Source: Mytilisepta virgata
Taxonomy: Eukaryota; Mollusca; Bivalvia; Mytilida; Mytilidae
Length of the DNA stretch: 64,000 bases
Assembly: GCA_028015205.1 (NCBI GenBank)
Contig: CM051516.1
Location: 28,510,593 to 28,574,592 of the forward strand
Direction of reading: 5' to 3'
Numbering within the stretch: the first letter of the stretch is position 1; every line of letters starts with the position of its first letter. Below are positions 1 through 11,406 of the stretch, piece by piece. A model generated the notes under the pieces. That model searched no databases. It was not told the DNA's origin and saw nothing but the letters and a program-made list of their open reading frames with translations. The translations under genes were made by a program, and so were the position numbers.

Positions 1-114
1 TGGGAGAGATGAACATTTAATGAAAGTCAATGATTTTTATTCATGATATATATAATTATAATATTTTGACTTAAGATTGCTACACAGATATGTTGTTATT
101 GTTTTTTTTTTCAG

Positions 115-476
115 TTATATTGGAGTGGATTGTTGGGAAAGAAGTGACAGATGAAGCTATGCAAGGAAAGATTATTGAGAAAGATGCGATAACAAACATT
201 AAATCATGTTCTTGTTCTGACCCTTATGTTGACCTTTCTCTAGTTCAACATTACTTTTCGTCTGAAGGATGGACAAAAGTCAGTGGATTGATAGAGGCCA
301 AAAGACAGAAACCTGATTATATTTGTCAAATGTGTATGCTTTGTATTGATTTTGATTTATCAAATGTTGTCTGCGATTCTTGTTTAAATGTATTTCATTT
401 GCATTGTGTAGGACTCAAAAACTTACCAAAAGTAAGACATTGGTATTGCAAAGAGTGTAAGAAAAACAGATCATGA
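115..476 (+). CDS. Terminal exon of a PHD-finger protein
   Basis: The exon opens after a T-rich tract ending in AG at 113-114, starts with two bases completing a split codon, and reads 120 codons to TGA at 474-476. The C-terminal 50 residues form a PHD zinc finger with ligand spacing C-x2-C-x12-C-x2-C-x4-H-x2-C-x13-C-x2-C, including VVCDSC, HLHC and WYCKECKK. PHD fingers usually read histone-tail modifications or act as nuclear protein-interaction modules; that role is inferred from the fold only. The first 60 residues are Cys/Ser-rich and then helical, with no family I recognise. Upstream exons lie outside the window. An in-frame ATG at 90 is inside the intron tract and is not a start. Confidence 0.72.
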
Positions 477-517
477 ATCATCAGAATTTATAAGATTTAC
501 ACAGTTTATATAATTAT
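477..517 (+). other. 3' flank of the PHD gene
   Basis: Short AT-rich tail after the stop. No AATAAA is visible before the repeat that starts at 518, so the 3' UTR probably runs into that repeat. Confidence 0.3.
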
Positions 518-780
518 TAGCTCACCTTGCCTAAAAGGCCATGTGAGCTATTCTCATCACTTTGCGTCCATCGCCGTCTGTTGTCGTCGTTGACAATTTT
601 TCAAACATCTTCTCCTCTGAAACTACTGAATGGATTTGGATAAAACTTAGCATGATTGTTCTTTAGGGTATCCTGCACAAAGTTTATGCTTCGATTTTTG
701 ATCCGTCGAAAAACATGGGGGGGGGGTTCATCCTTGATACAGTTCCAAAAGGAACACGCTGTCGCACATACATGTGTACT
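518..780 (+). repeat. Family A repeat, 5' head fragment
   Basis: Begins with a hairpin: TAGCTCAC at 518-525 pairs with GTGAGCTA at 543-550. Then come the family A leader (TATTCTCATCACTTTGCG) and one partial unit containing TCTTCTCCTCTGAAACTACTG. The same leader and unit recur at 5062, 10540, 16310 and 20060. The copy has no tail and is truncated. Confidence 0.65.
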
Positions 781-788
781 GTACATCA

Positions 789-1172
789 TCAATCTCAGAT
801 ACTATAAGCAATAGGTCTAGTATATTTGGTGTGGAAGGATTGTAAGGTGTACATGTCCAACTGGCAGGTGTCATCTGACCGTGACCTCATTTTCATAGTT
901 CAGTGGTCATAGTTAAGTTTTTGTGTTTTGACCTGTTTTTCGAATACTGTATGCAATAGGTCTACTATATTTGGTGTATGGAAGGATTGTAAGGTGTACA
1001 TGTCCAACTGGCAGGTGTCATCTGACCGTGACCTCATTTTCATGGTTCAGTGTTTATAGTTAAGTTTTTGTGTTTTGGCCTGTTTTTCGAATACTGTATG
1101 CAATGTGTCTGATAGCATTTACTTTCATTAGAAATACACGACAGGCGAGACATTTTTGTGTGTCCACTCTTG
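789..1172 (+). repeat. Family B repeat, 3' part with two tandem units
   Basis: Two copies of a 147-bp unit (GGAAGGATTGTAAGGTGTAC at 833 and 980), each followed by the GTGACCTCATTTTCAT motif typical of family B. The copy ends in the family tail AGGCGAGACA, then GTGTGTCCACT and CTTG at 1169-1172 followed by T. The head is missing. It belongs to the same family as 29255, 32830 and 41985. Confidence 0.65.
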
Positions 1173-2059
1173 TTTTACTCATGATTGAACATGTCGATTT
1201 GATATTTGGTATATACTATAATATAGTTTTAACATGACAAGTTACAGATCAAGTTCCTATTTTGTTTTGGTACCATTTATTGTCAACTGGTAGGGGACTA
1301 TGTATTGCCATGCAATACTCTCAGAATGCTGGATACTAAATGGTACATTATAAGTTGGACATTCTTGCAAATTTCATTAAATTTGACTACTTATGTTTTA
1401 AGTAATGGATCCTACTTGGATACTTTTTAAATAAAAAAAAATGTCATCATGTCAAATTTTACAGTTATTGCCCTTGATTTATTTTTAGTTTTAAGAGATA
1501 ATCATTTTATTAAGATTGAAATATCAAGACAGTTGCAGGTTAGGGTTCATACAGAGACAGAAGTCATTTCAGAGCAGAGTTTCAGAGGAAGAAAATAGAA
1601 GTAAATGTACATGTACACATTCTTAATAATAATTTATGTAGATACTTAATTATTGCTCTTAGCTCTTATTATGACTTATAACAATTTACAATTATTTCTA
1701 TATCTTTGTTAGAATGTGCCAATGAAGTTGCAAAATAAAAATATTCCTAAAATTATGTTGCTCTGACTTAAATTTTTACCAAATAGTTTTAATTGCTTTA
1801 CTGTGCCTTATACCTCTGATTTTATAGTGTATTGTTTTTGAAATCTGTTCTGGTCTGACAGTAAAATACTATTCCATGCATTTTAACTTCTTGGAAATAT
1901 TGATGGATTGTTACTTCAACAGTTTTTAAGTTATGATACACCATGTATATAATTATAATGAACAATATGTATGAGATGTGGGATAAATGCCAATAAGACA
2001 GCAACCCAACATGTTAAAATATCCAAAGCTACAACTGACATTTAATATTTATGCCCCGA
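1173..2059. other. AT-rich DNA without a recognisable gene
   Basis: I see no exon with acceptor, open frame and donor. A short segment near 1968-2010 looks like an inverted piece of the repeat at 2060-2375 (genus-typical wording around GTGGGATAAATGCCAATAAG). Confidence 0.5.
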
Positions 2060-2375
2060 TCATGACAGTGTAAATGGCAAGTTAAGTTTTTGCCTGTATG
2101 TCAATTTCTTAGATACTAGACCTGTTGTTCAGTGGTTGTCGTTTGTTTTTTTGTTTTTCATTTTGTATATAAATTAAGACCGTTGGTTTTCCCGTTTGAA
2201 TTGTTTTACACTGGTCATCTTGAGGCCTTTTATAGCTTACTGTTTAGTGTGAGCCAAGGCTCCGTGTTGAAGGCCGTACTGTAACCTATAATTGCTTTCT
2301 TTAACTACATTGTGTCTTGGATGGAGAGTTGTCTTATTGGCACTCATACCACATCTTATTCATATGGTATAACAA
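2060..2375 (+). repeat. Dispersed repeat typical of mussel genomes
   Basis: The stretch runs through GAGCCAAGGCTCCGTG and TTGAAGGCCGTACT to CATACCACATCTT. I recognise this wording from memory as a very abundant interspersed repeat in Mytilus DNA. It carries no open frame here. It is one of two pieces of evidence for the likely source organism. Confidence 0.55.
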
Positions 2376-2834
2376 TGACACCGGTTCTTGGATCATTTGA
2401 TAGATTTTTGGTACCTCACTATTAATAAGGTCACTTTGACCTAAATTCATGCAACTTGGTAAAGTTTTGGAATTGAGGTCAATTTCTCAGAATACTCAGT
2501 GGGTAGAACTTGTGTAGAACAATAGGGTTCACCATTCAATAGAAATGTTACTTTTTTATATTTTATATATTCTCTATTTGTGCAATTTTTTATTTTTTAA
2601 GATCAATTTACATAAAGAGATTGCCATACTGTATCTCAAAGACACATTTTAGTTTCCATAAACATCTAGACATGATCATATTTAGTTCATTTAGCAGAGA
2701 GAAATATTAGATATATGCTGGTCCATCCTACTAGATAGTCATAAAAAAAAAGATAAAGAATATCATCATGGCTATGAATGCTAGTCAGACAAATAGATGC
2801 AGTGATATTATTAATAGCTTTGATGATATATTTT

Positions 2835-3068
2835 TTCCGGCTAGCCGGATAAATAGCACTGAAGCTATTGTTCCGGCTAGCCGGACAAATAGCTCTGGTA
2901 CTATTGTTCCAGCTAGCCGGACAAATAGCTCTGGTACTATTGTTCCGGCTAGCCGGACAAATAGCTCTGGTACTATTGTTCCGGCTAGCCGGACAAATAG
3001 CTCTGGTACTATTGTTCCGGCTAGCCGGACAAATAGCTCTGATACTATTCTTCCGGCATGCCGGAACA
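2835..3068. repeat. 36-bp tandem repeat, seven copies
   Basis: Unit starts fall at 2835, 2871, 2907, 2943, 2979, 3015 and 3051, exactly 36 bp apart. Each unit carries the palindrome TTCCGGCTAGCCGGA. The last unit has CATG in place of CTAG. Because 36 is a multiple of three and the unit lacks stops in several frames, long open frames appear on both strands (for example 2687-3112 minus and 2768-3103 plus). I take these to be by-products, since none has splice sites or a conserved flank. Confidence 0.85.
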
Positions 3069-3080
3069 ATAGCCGCTGCC

Positions 3081-4216
3081 AAGAAAGAAATGTTGAGGAA
3101 TAATTTCGTCACTTCTGACCAATAGAAAACGTCAACTATTTTTACAATCAGTGATTGGAAATGTAAAATACATAGGTGATCAATTTTAACCAGCTACATT
3201 TTATTTCAAGTAACCAGCGGAGTCGGTCTACTTCAATAAAAAAATTATTTAGACCGACAGGTGCATATGACATCAGGTCAATTTCAATGAAAGGTTTGGT
3301 AGACCGACAAGATTTCCGTAGACATATCTATCGGTCTAACGCTAATTTAAAGACTGATTGAGCACAGGGGCTCGTATCATAGATGCTTTTGGGGTAGAAA
3401 TATGTGCCAGTCGAGATATTCGTTCTACATTGTGTTCTGCTTTAAACACATGCAATAACAAAACCCTCTTTAATACATATGAACAATGCCAAATTAATTG
3501 GAAATGCATAAATTGTTGAAATAAACCATTTAAGAATTCTATATTATCTCGTTAATCTACTTGACTTTGAAATAATTTCACACTTGTTACAACTGTTAAT
3601 CATTTTGTCAAGTGTCATAACCACTAATATTTAAACTAATTTTAATATTCCCAAAAGCATTTCTGTGCAAGATATTATAGGCTAATACTACAGATAACAG
3701 TACTAAGTTATCTCCCTTGGAAATAACATAAGCAGTCCGAAAAACTCACAATGGGAAAATTGTTATTTCTTTAAAGTTGATATGATCTTGTTTCCCCTCT
3801 TCAGACTTGAAACATCTTATAAATGTGGCCTTATCTTAAAAAGAATGTCCCTGACTAATTCCTAGCTAGAACACTGCAAAGAATTGAAAAGCCATGAAAA
3901 ATATTTTAATGCCATAGGTGGAAAGCATCTGTATGTTCCTAGAATCAAACATTGCATAAGTCAGATTTACAAACGTTTTAATTTTAGTAACTTTTGTGGC
4001 CACAGACACAGACGTCAAAATTAAAACATACATGTACACAATGTTTTCTTAGTCAAAAGTAAAATCTGCAAAAAACCAATTTCAGTCACTTACATATTAA
4101 AGATTGAAAACATTAAAGCGGTGGCATATTCCTTCTACCTAGAGGAGCACATCATCCCTGAATGTATTTTGTACAATTCTTTGATTCATAAACAATGTTT
4201 TGAAAAATATTTTCAG
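3081..4216. other. No gene seen; AT-rich intergenic or intronic DNA
   Basis: Contains scattered AGACCGAC motifs between 3220 and 3340 and a good pyrimidine tract with CAG near 3804, which is not followed by a usable exon (stops in all frames before a donor). Confidence 0.4.
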
Positions 4217-4389
4217 ATACAATAGATTTAAAGACAAATATGACTGCAGTTGAGACTCGCAACAAACTGTTTTCATTGGGCCAGTACAGGCTTTATTCTA
4301 GTTTGATCCAGGAGAAGGGCACCAAGGGAGATGATTTGATCAGTCATTGGATTAACTCATCAAACATAATATCATCAAAGTTCATGTCA
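4217..4389 (+). CDS. Exon a of an unnamed multi-exon gene
   Basis: Acceptor ATTTTCAG at 4209-4216 and donor GTATGT at 4390. After a two-base split codon it encodes 57 codons without a stop, rich in polar residues and likely helical (it includes FSLGQYRLYSSLIQEKG and LISHWINSSNI). It ends in phase 0, matching the phase-0 start of the exon at 9030. I do not recognise the family. The later exons of the same gene look like helical, ARM/HEAT-like sequence, but that is only an impression from composition. Upstream exons and the start codon were not found between the PHD gene and this exon. Confidence 0.5.
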
Positions 4390-4884
4390 GTATGTATATT
4401 AAAATACATGTACAATAAAACTTCTGAAAACCGGTCCCTATCTAAACCGGTTCTCTCTGTATATCGGCCAAATTCTGAAGTCCCTGCTGATTTGTATAAA
4501 ATTGGACATTAGTTAAACCTTAGGAAACCAGCTGGTACCCCATTAAACCAGACATCAGATTGTATTTCTATATTTCTATAAAACTATAAAAAGACTACAA
4601 CATCTTGGATTACTTCAAGGAAATGCTTTATTTTGGTCTACATGTTAGTTCACTCGATGTATATACTATATTTCTTTAGTTAAAATCAAAGAATGTTTTC
4701 ATCAATAAACTGGCCACACAAATTAAATCCAACCAAGTGTGCAGGTAACACAGTTATATAAACATTCATGGAAATCAGGTCAATTTGACACCTAGCCATA
4801 TAATGCCTATGATCTTCAAGACTGAACGAACAGCTCATGGAGGGTTGATGAATTCATCATTATATTTACAATGTTTAATTACAA
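4390..4884. other. Intron DNA with a possible MITE remnant
   Basis: Carries AAACCGG motifs near 4426-4450 that look like a degraded terminal-repeat element. No exon seen. Confidence 0.3.
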
Positions 4885-5061
4885 TATGTGTCTTCCTGCG
4901 GACAGTTACCTCGTGAGCTAGAACATTCAAAATCCGACTTAGCGTGTCGGTCTAGTACAAAGCAGGGATCATATTCATTATCATATCAACATGTTCTCGT
5001 CCTGATATGCACCTGGTTGCCACTGGACGTTAAACAATAATTCATCCATCCATCCATCCAA
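4885..5061 (+). mobile_element. tRNA-derived SINE, 5'-truncated
   Basis: Matches the 3' half of the SINE seen complete at 18321: TGTCTTCCTGCGGACAG, then CTTAGCGTGTCGGTCTAG, GACGTTAAACAATAATTC and a (CATC)n tail. The tRNA-like head with A and B boxes is missing, as expected for 5' truncation during target-primed reverse transcription. Confidence 0.8.
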
Positions 5062-7194
5062 AGGGTCAAGTGAGCTATTCTCATCAATTCGTCGTCCGTT
5101 AACTTTTACAAAAATCTTCTCCTCTGAAACTACTGGGCCAAATGGAACCAATCTTTGCCACAAGCATCATTACGGTATCTAGTTTAAAAAATTTGTCTGA
5201 TGACTGCGCCTGCCAACCAAAATGGCCGACATGGCTAAAAAGAAAACATGGGGGTAAACTACATTTTTTGACTTTTATCTCAAAAACTAAAGCATTTAGA
5301 GCAAAACTGATATGGGGTAAAAATGTTCAACAGGTCAAGATCTACCTGCCTTGAAATTTTCAGACGAATTGGTCAACCTATTGTTGGGTTATTGCCCCTG
5401 AATTGTTAATTTTAAGGAAATTTTGCAGTTTTAGGTTATTATCTTGAATATTATTATAGATAAAGACAAACTGTAAACAGCCAAAATGTTAAACAAAGTG
5501 AGATCCACAAATAAGTCAACATAACTAAAATCATTGATTGACCCCTTAAAAGGGTTTTTGTTCTTTAGACGGCATCCAGTGTAAACTTTCCTTTTAAGAT
5601 CTCCTCTGAAACCACTGGGCCAATTGAGACCAAACTTTGATGGAATGGTCCTTGGGTGGCCCCCTTCAAAAATTTTGTCCAGCATCCCGGACTTCCAACC
5701 GACATGGCTGCTGTTACTAAAAATAGAAAAAGGGGGGGGGGGGTGGGGGGTATGAATTTAAAAAAACTTCTTCTATGAAACTACAAGGCCAATTGGAACC
5801 AAAGTTGGCAGTAATGATCTTAGGAGGTTCTCTTTCAGAAATATGTCTGATGAACTGGATTGTTAACCAATATGGACCGCCACAGCCGAAATTAGTTTAA
5901 CATAGGGCCCTATGGGAAAATTCATTGAAAAATCTTTTAATCTGAAACAACTTGACCAATTGGAACCAGACTGGGCAGCAATGGTCCTTAAGAGGTCCTC
6001 TTTCAGAAATATGTTTGATTTCGTGGACTGTGAACCAAGATGGCACCACAGCCAAACTTAGTTTAACATAGGACCCTATGGGAAATTCGCTCAAAAATCT
6101 TCTCGCCTAAAACTACTGAGCCAATTGGAACTAAACTTGGAAGCATTGGTCCGTAGATGGTCCTCTTTCAGAAATGTGTCCGATCATCCGGATTGTCAAC
6201 CAAGATGGCCGCCATGGCCGAACATAGTTAAATATAGGACCCTATAGGAAAATTCATTTAAAAACTACTTGTCTGAAACCACTAAACCATTTGGAACAAG
6301 ACTTAGCAGAAATAGTCCTTAGATGGTTCTCATTTAGAAATGTGTCCAGAGTGCACACAACAGTTTTTCTTAGTACTTTTCATGACGTCATGAATTGAAG
6401 GAACATAAACTCAAAAGATTGATAGCTGGACAATTGGGTGTATCATATACCCATAGACAACCATATATCAAATAAAACATATTTCTTAAAGCTTTCACTG
6501 TATATAAGTATTTCTAAGGAATTCCTTTCCAAATTCTTACCATTACAGAAAGATAACTGACAAAAAAAAGGCCTTCCCCTTTCAAATATTTCAAAAACAG
6601 ACCAACCAAAGAGCATCCTAGCAAGGATTCCTGCGTAATTTAGAGAACTGAGTAGAAGTGTTTTCCAAAGTACACATTCAACTGGTTTCAGCACATGTAG
6701 TTTCAGGGTACATTCGCCGCCTTTTAAAATTGCTACATGAAGTGGTATAAAAATGTTGGGTTTTCACCTACCCTATTTTTGGATGTTTTCAGAGTAGTCT
6801 CCCATTAATAAAACTTTTCTGAAAAAAATTACTTTTTTACATTTCATGCATTTTTTTAAACTTGAAATAAAGCCAACAATCTAATTTAAATAATGAAACA
6901 AAAAAACAATCAGAAATCAATATCTAGAACTTATAAATAGAGAGAATTCCATACCTATGACATAATATATTTAGGGGAAAATCACTGGAATTTTATACGA
7001 AACTGTTGTTTGCATTCTCCATTGACCTGGACTGTCAACCAAGATGACTGCCACAGCTGAACTTTGTTTACTTTGTTTAACATAGAACCCTATAGAAAAA
7101 CCAGCCAAATTGACTGCAACACTTCAATTTTTAGTCCAGATCAAGGTGAAAAGTTAAATCCAGTAGAGCAATACAGGCTCTTCAGAGTCTCTAG
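5062..7194 (+). repeat. Family A element with tandem units and intact tail
   Basis: Starts at the right arm of the family A head hairpin (GTGAGCTATTCTCATC), the left arm being replaced by the SINE. Units of about 168 bp follow, recognisable by AACCAAGATGGC, AGTTTAACATAGG and CTTTCAGAAATRTGTC wording (around 5870, 6040, 6210). Between about 6380 and 6960 lies DNA unlike the unit. The tail at 7120-7194 has a 3' hairpin (AGGCTC/GAGTCT with one G-T pair, 7175-7190) followed directly by CTAG and then T. Confidence 0.7.
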
Positions 7195-7537
7195 TTTATT
7201 TATCCTTGCAAAATAATTATAATTAAATAAAATTCTATGTTGTATTCTCATATTTATGTCAGATGAATATTATATACATAATTTACAGTAGTCATTGGAA
7301 AATATATATACGTCTTATTGATTACATCAAATTCCCAAAATACGAAAAAAGTGTTTTTTAAAGGGAAATAACTCTGGTCTTACTTTAGATATTCAATAAA
7401 CAGGCCACCCATTCAGATCAGCTATTTTCAGTGGTTCCGTGACCAACAGGTTTATAGAAGTTTCACTGTATATATTGTTTTATTTTTTTACAGTGCAACC
7501 TGATATACAATTATTTAATAGTTATATATCTGCCAGC

Positions 7538-7816
7538 CTACATAGGCTTATGATGCACTTTACAAGTACTATCTGAAATCCAAGAATTATTGTTAGTAAA
7601 TGTCCCTTCTGTGCAATAGATTTGTATGAAATTTTGTCTTTTAAAAGTAGAGCTAAGTAATATCTCTAACTTCTCTGTATCAGAAGTATTTGTGAGATAA
7701 TAGTTACTGGCATGTTCTGATACTAATAGTGAGTTAGCATGTTGTCTGTCTTCATTGAATATGCTGGACAATGTTACAGAAAGTGTGTGGTGTCCTCCAC
7801 CAGACCCGATTGTCAT
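7538..7816 (-). CDS. Open frame of unknown status, 92 codons
   Basis: This minus-strand frame lies in otherwise unique DNA and has balanced composition (it begins MTIGSGGGHHTLSVTL and later has CTEGTFTNNNSWISDSTC), unlike the repeat-derived frames around it. No donor, acceptor or poly(A) signal clearly fits, and I recognise no domain. It could be a single exon of a minus-strand gene inside the intron of the plus-strand gene, or chance. Confidence 0.25.
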   Translation of the reverse strand: MTIGSGGGHHTLSVTLSSIFNEDRQHANSLLVSEHASNYYLTNTSDTEKLEILLSSTFKRQNFIQIYCTEGTFTNNNSWISDSTCKVHHKPM

Positions 7817-8382
7817 ATTTATTATTCCACGTCTCTTTGATTTCCAAGAAACAAGTCACATTAAAATGTTTGTAAAGGTATGCTCTTCTTGTGCAAAATG
7901 ACAATATGACACCTTAGTTTTATCATCTTGCAATGACAACCCAAACTGTAACAAATACTGGAATCCAACCGATACATCTCCATATATAATATATAATATT
8001 TTTTATTAAAGATTATACACTGTATCTTCTGAGGGCGATAATTTAACTCACATTTTCTTATTAAATTGTAAAATTGTAGTTTTATAATTTGAAGATATAA
8101 TGCATTTGTACATGTATGAAAGTGTTTTGACCAATTTTCTAAACTTCATCTAGGCTTTATAGGCATGAAAAGGACATTCATAGCTGTGAAGCACAAGAAT
8201 AGCGTATTTTAGAAGCATATATACATCTATATATACATGTAACACATTTGAAGACATGTGGTAATCATTTATTGTAATTGTAATCAGCTGTAATTGATTA
8301 CACCCTTTTCAAGTAATCTAATGTAATCAGTAATTATCCCCAAAAAATTATACTTGTAATTTAATTAAATCAATTACATATA

Positions 8383-8912
8383 CAGTCGACTCTCATTATT
8401 TCAAATTCTTTGGACCACAAAAATAATTTGAGATAGAAGAAATTTGACTAAAACAGAGCTGAAAACTTTTTCAAGTTACAAAGGAGAGGTTATTTACTAT
8501 GTACTAATAATTCTATAATTCTAAAATCTTTGTTGGTGCCGGTGAAAACGATATATGATTAACTTGTTCATTAAAATTAAAAACTTTTGTAGGTAAATTG
8601 ACACTAATTAATCTACTCAAGGTAAATTTTTTTTACAATCAGTGTGATTTCTTTATAAATCAGTAGACACTGATTGACAATTTCCGGAAATAAAACTTAC
8701 CTGTGAAGACGAGAAATTTGCAAGGGGATGTTTTGACGATGATTATTTGACATAACGAATAAAATTTTCGTTGTTTTTATAATTTGAGACTCAAAATTTA
8801 GTTTGAGATAAAAGAAAATTTGACGACAAACTACATAGGTTTGCACTGTAAAATATTGGGGACTATATAAAGAATTGAACTCAAGCGAGTTTGACATGAC
8901 AAGAGTTGACTG
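8383..8912. mobile_element. pogo/Tigger-like MITE, copy 1
   Basis: Ends CAGTCGACTCTCATT and (reverse complement) CAGTCAACTCTTGTC form imperfect terminal inverted repeats of about 30 bp. TA flanks both sides (8381-8382 and 8913-8914), the target duplication of Tc1/mariner/pogo elements. No transposase frame, so non-autonomous. A related copy is at 27321. Confidence 0.75.
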
Positions 8913-9029
8913 TATATCCAAAACTGCAAACTGTTACAACTGAAATAATATGCCTGAGAAAATTCATACAAAAATGTCAGGATATTGCGTATAAATGATC
9001 ATTTTAATTTTTTTAATGTCTTTTATCAG

Positions 9030-9111
9030 GATTATTTAGATGGAAACCAAACAGAAAAAAAGATTCAGCATTATATAAAGGAGCTACAGAATATACTGAA
9101 TCAAATGAAAA
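9030..9111 (+). CDS. Exon b of the unnamed multi-exon gene
   Basis: Acceptor TTTTATCAG ends at 9029; donor GTATGT starts at 9112. It encodes 27 codons plus one base (reads DYLDGNQTEKK...IQHYIKELQNIL), clearly helical and charged. It starts in phase 0, matching the end of the exon at 4217-4389, and ends in phase 1, matching the exon at 9865. Confidence 0.55.
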
Positions 9112-9864
9112 GTATGTAACTGGGATTTTATTATCCAGTATAATCGAGTACAGTTAACTCTTGATATGTAAGGCTACTGGTTTTTTTCAAAGAGATTTGT
9201 TACTGCCCTAGAACACGGATATGGACAGTGGAAAAACAATATTTTCATATTCAGTGAAATGTATGCTTCATGCAGAAAACTTCAAAACCAAGAAATTTAT
9301 TATAATAAAAAGATCAAATTTTATTTGAAAAACAATGATATAGATGATTCTCCAATATTTGGACTATATAGATTAAAATTCCTGTTATTTCAAAGGTCCA
9401 TGTAAATTTGAGATATCATTAGACATGTAAATATATCATTATTCTAGGTTTCAGCTGAGTAATGTTTTTTTATTTATTTCTAATTTTGATTGATGTACAT
9501 TGAAATTTGTGAAATAATGTGAATTCTAAATTAAAGAAAATCAAATAATTCACACATGAAGTAAATGCTGTTCTTTCACTGAAGGAAGTGTCGTAACTAT
9601 AAACATCACTAACATTTTTACTATACAAACATTTACGCATAGCCACATAAAAACATAAAGTTTCAATGTTTATGAAGTATAAACTGCATCAAAGTAGGTT
9701 ATATTGTATAACTGTTCCAAAATTTTTAAAAAATATCCTTTAATATGTTGTCTGTATATCTATATTTTAGAATATCAGCCTCAATAAACAAAATAAAGTA
9801 ATGTAACTATGACAATACATTGACACAAATTTTCTTCATAGATTTAATGAAATGAAAATTTCAG
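9112..9864. other. Intron with a possible MITE fragment
   Basis: Near 9149 the wording TACAGTTAACTCTTGATAT resembles the end of the pogo-like MITE at 8383, but no matching right end is seen. The rest is AT-rich. Confidence 0.3.
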
Positions 9865-10005
9865 GTATTCCAGTGAACCAGAATCAATTGCAGATAGAGT
9901 TATCTTCCCTTTATAATATATGTTACATAACAGCATTCTCACAAGATGTTAGCATATGGTATGATGATGGTTTCTTGAAAATGATGAAGGAGACATTAAT
10001 TAGAG
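9865..10005 (+). CDS. Exon c of the unnamed multi-exon gene
   Basis: Acceptor AAAATTTCAG ends at 9864; donor GTATTT starts at 10006. Two bases complete the codon left by exon b, followed by 46 codons and one base. The product includes NQLQIELSSLYNICYITAF and IWYDDGFLKMMKETL, alternating helices reminiscent of ARM/HEAT repeats. The in-frame ATG at 9852 is on the intron side of the acceptor. It ends in phase 1, so one exon must lie between this and the phase-0 exon at 17333; I did not find it. Confidence 0.6.
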
Positions 10006-10539
10006 GTATTTTGAATATTTTCATGAAATCTGTGAAAGTTTTGTATTATGTCTGCATTGATTCATTTTAACAAATAAGAAAGAATAATTACTCTTCCTGA
10101 AAAAAAATACAAAAAATCTTTTTCAAATTTTTGTTCACTTTCAGACAATATTCTGTGACAGACATTTTTTAGTGGATATAAAATTTGTATTTCTCAGAAG
10201 AGTCACTGTGTTATAGATAATCCATTGTATAACAGTTATGTAATAGTTGAGCAGTGGAATTAACAGGAATTAGAGATCCTATTTTAGACAGGACAACTAC
10301 AATTTATTCCAGTTTCTGTTTATGGACCAAAAACCAATATCGATATTAGCAAATCCAATCATATGAAGTTTTATTCCGAAACATAATACTGCTGATAAAG
10401 TTCAATGAAATATTAGATGCTAGTTTCATCTTTGTGAATTTAGTTTTGTTCTTGTTTATTTTTGTTTAAAGAAATTGGAAGAGTACACCTCTCTGTCAAC
10501 ATTATCATGTACCGTTATTATTGCTTTCATCTCTTTTTT
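10006..10539. other. Intron DNA without visible exon
   Basis: AT-rich and without a repeat I recognise. The phase-bridging exon expected between exons c and d is not evident here. Confidence 0.3.
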
Positions 10540-11121
10540 AGCTCACCTGGCCCAAAGGTCTCCTCAGAAACTACTGGGCCAAATACTTCAATGTTTGTTA
10601 GGGTATCTAGTTTATAAATTGTATCAAAGGTTTTGATCCATAATCAGACATGGCCGCCATTGCTAAATATAGAAGATAGGAATAAACTGCAGTTTTTATA
10701 AGTCTTATATCTCAAAAACTACAGCAGAACTGACATGGGGTAAAAATGTTCATTAGGTCAAGATCTACCTGCCATGAAATTTTCAGACGAATCAGTCAAC
10801 CCTTTGTTGGGTAATTGCTCCTGAATTGTTAATTTTAAGGACATTTTGCAGTTTTAGGTTAATATCTTGAATATTATTATAGATAAAAACAGCAAAAATG
10901 TTCAACAAAGTAAGATTTACAAATAAGTCAACATAACCAAAATCATTGATTGACCCCTTATAGGAGTTTTTGCCCTTTATAGACGGCATCTGGTGTAAAC
11001 TTTCCTTTAAAGATCTTTTTTCTGAAACCACTGGGCCAATTGGGACCAAACTTTGGTGGAATAGTCCTTGAGTGGCCCCCTTCCAAAATTATGTCCGGCA
11101 TCCCCGACTTCAACCAACATG
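10540..11121 (+). repeat. Family A element, 5' part, interrupted by an LTR retrotransposon
   Basis: Head AGCTCACCTGGCCC at 10540 follows a T run; the right arm of the hairpin is lost. Typical leader and unit wording follows (CAAGATCTACCTGCC, GACCCCTTATAGGAG). It stops at CATG/GCTGC where the retrotransposon is inserted and resumes at 16315 with TGTTTCTAAAAATAGG, exactly as in the uninterrupted copy near 5707-5726. Confidence 0.75.
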
Positions 11122-11126
11122 GCTGC
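11122..11126. repeat. Target site duplication GCTGC, left
   Basis: Identical to 16310-16314. The undisturbed target wording CATGGCTGCTGTT is present in the same repeat family near 5704. Confidence 0.85.
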
Positions 11127-11226
11127 TAAATAAGAGTCTATATCATCCTTCTATATATCTTTAATTATAAGGATGACTGATACCTGAAATATATAATACA
11201 GAGGTACATAAGTAAATGATTATTTA
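11127..11226 (-). repeat. 3' LTR (100 bp)
   Basis: Runs TAAATAAGAG to GATTATTTA on the plus strand. It differs from the other LTR only at position 96 (T here, G at 16305). Ends are TAA/TTA inverted rather than the usual TG/CA. An LTR of 100 bp is very short for Ty3/Gypsy elements. Confidence 0.9.
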
Positions 11227-11237
11227 TCTCCTTCCCG
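11227..11237 (-). promoter_or_regulatory. Polypurine tract
   Basis: Read on the minus strand, CGGGAAGGAGA abuts the 3' LTR directly. This is the position and composition expected of the primer for plus-strand DNA synthesis, and it fixes the inner LTR boundary. Confidence 0.8.
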
Positions 11238-11406
11238 GAGGACAATTTTTTTAGGGTACGACGAAAACTTAAATAAAAAAAAATGACTAGTCTATGTAAA
11301 AAAAAAGGGTCCATCTGAAGAAATGTTCTGGAAACTACCGGACGCGCACAAAACAATTGACAAGTGTCATATCACTTTTTTCCAAATTAGAAGTCATATA
11401 ATTGAA

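Noticed and set aside
2835..3068. CRISPR-like regular array
   Set aside because: Repeats are directly adjacent with no variable spacers, there are no cas genes, and the setting is an animal genome.
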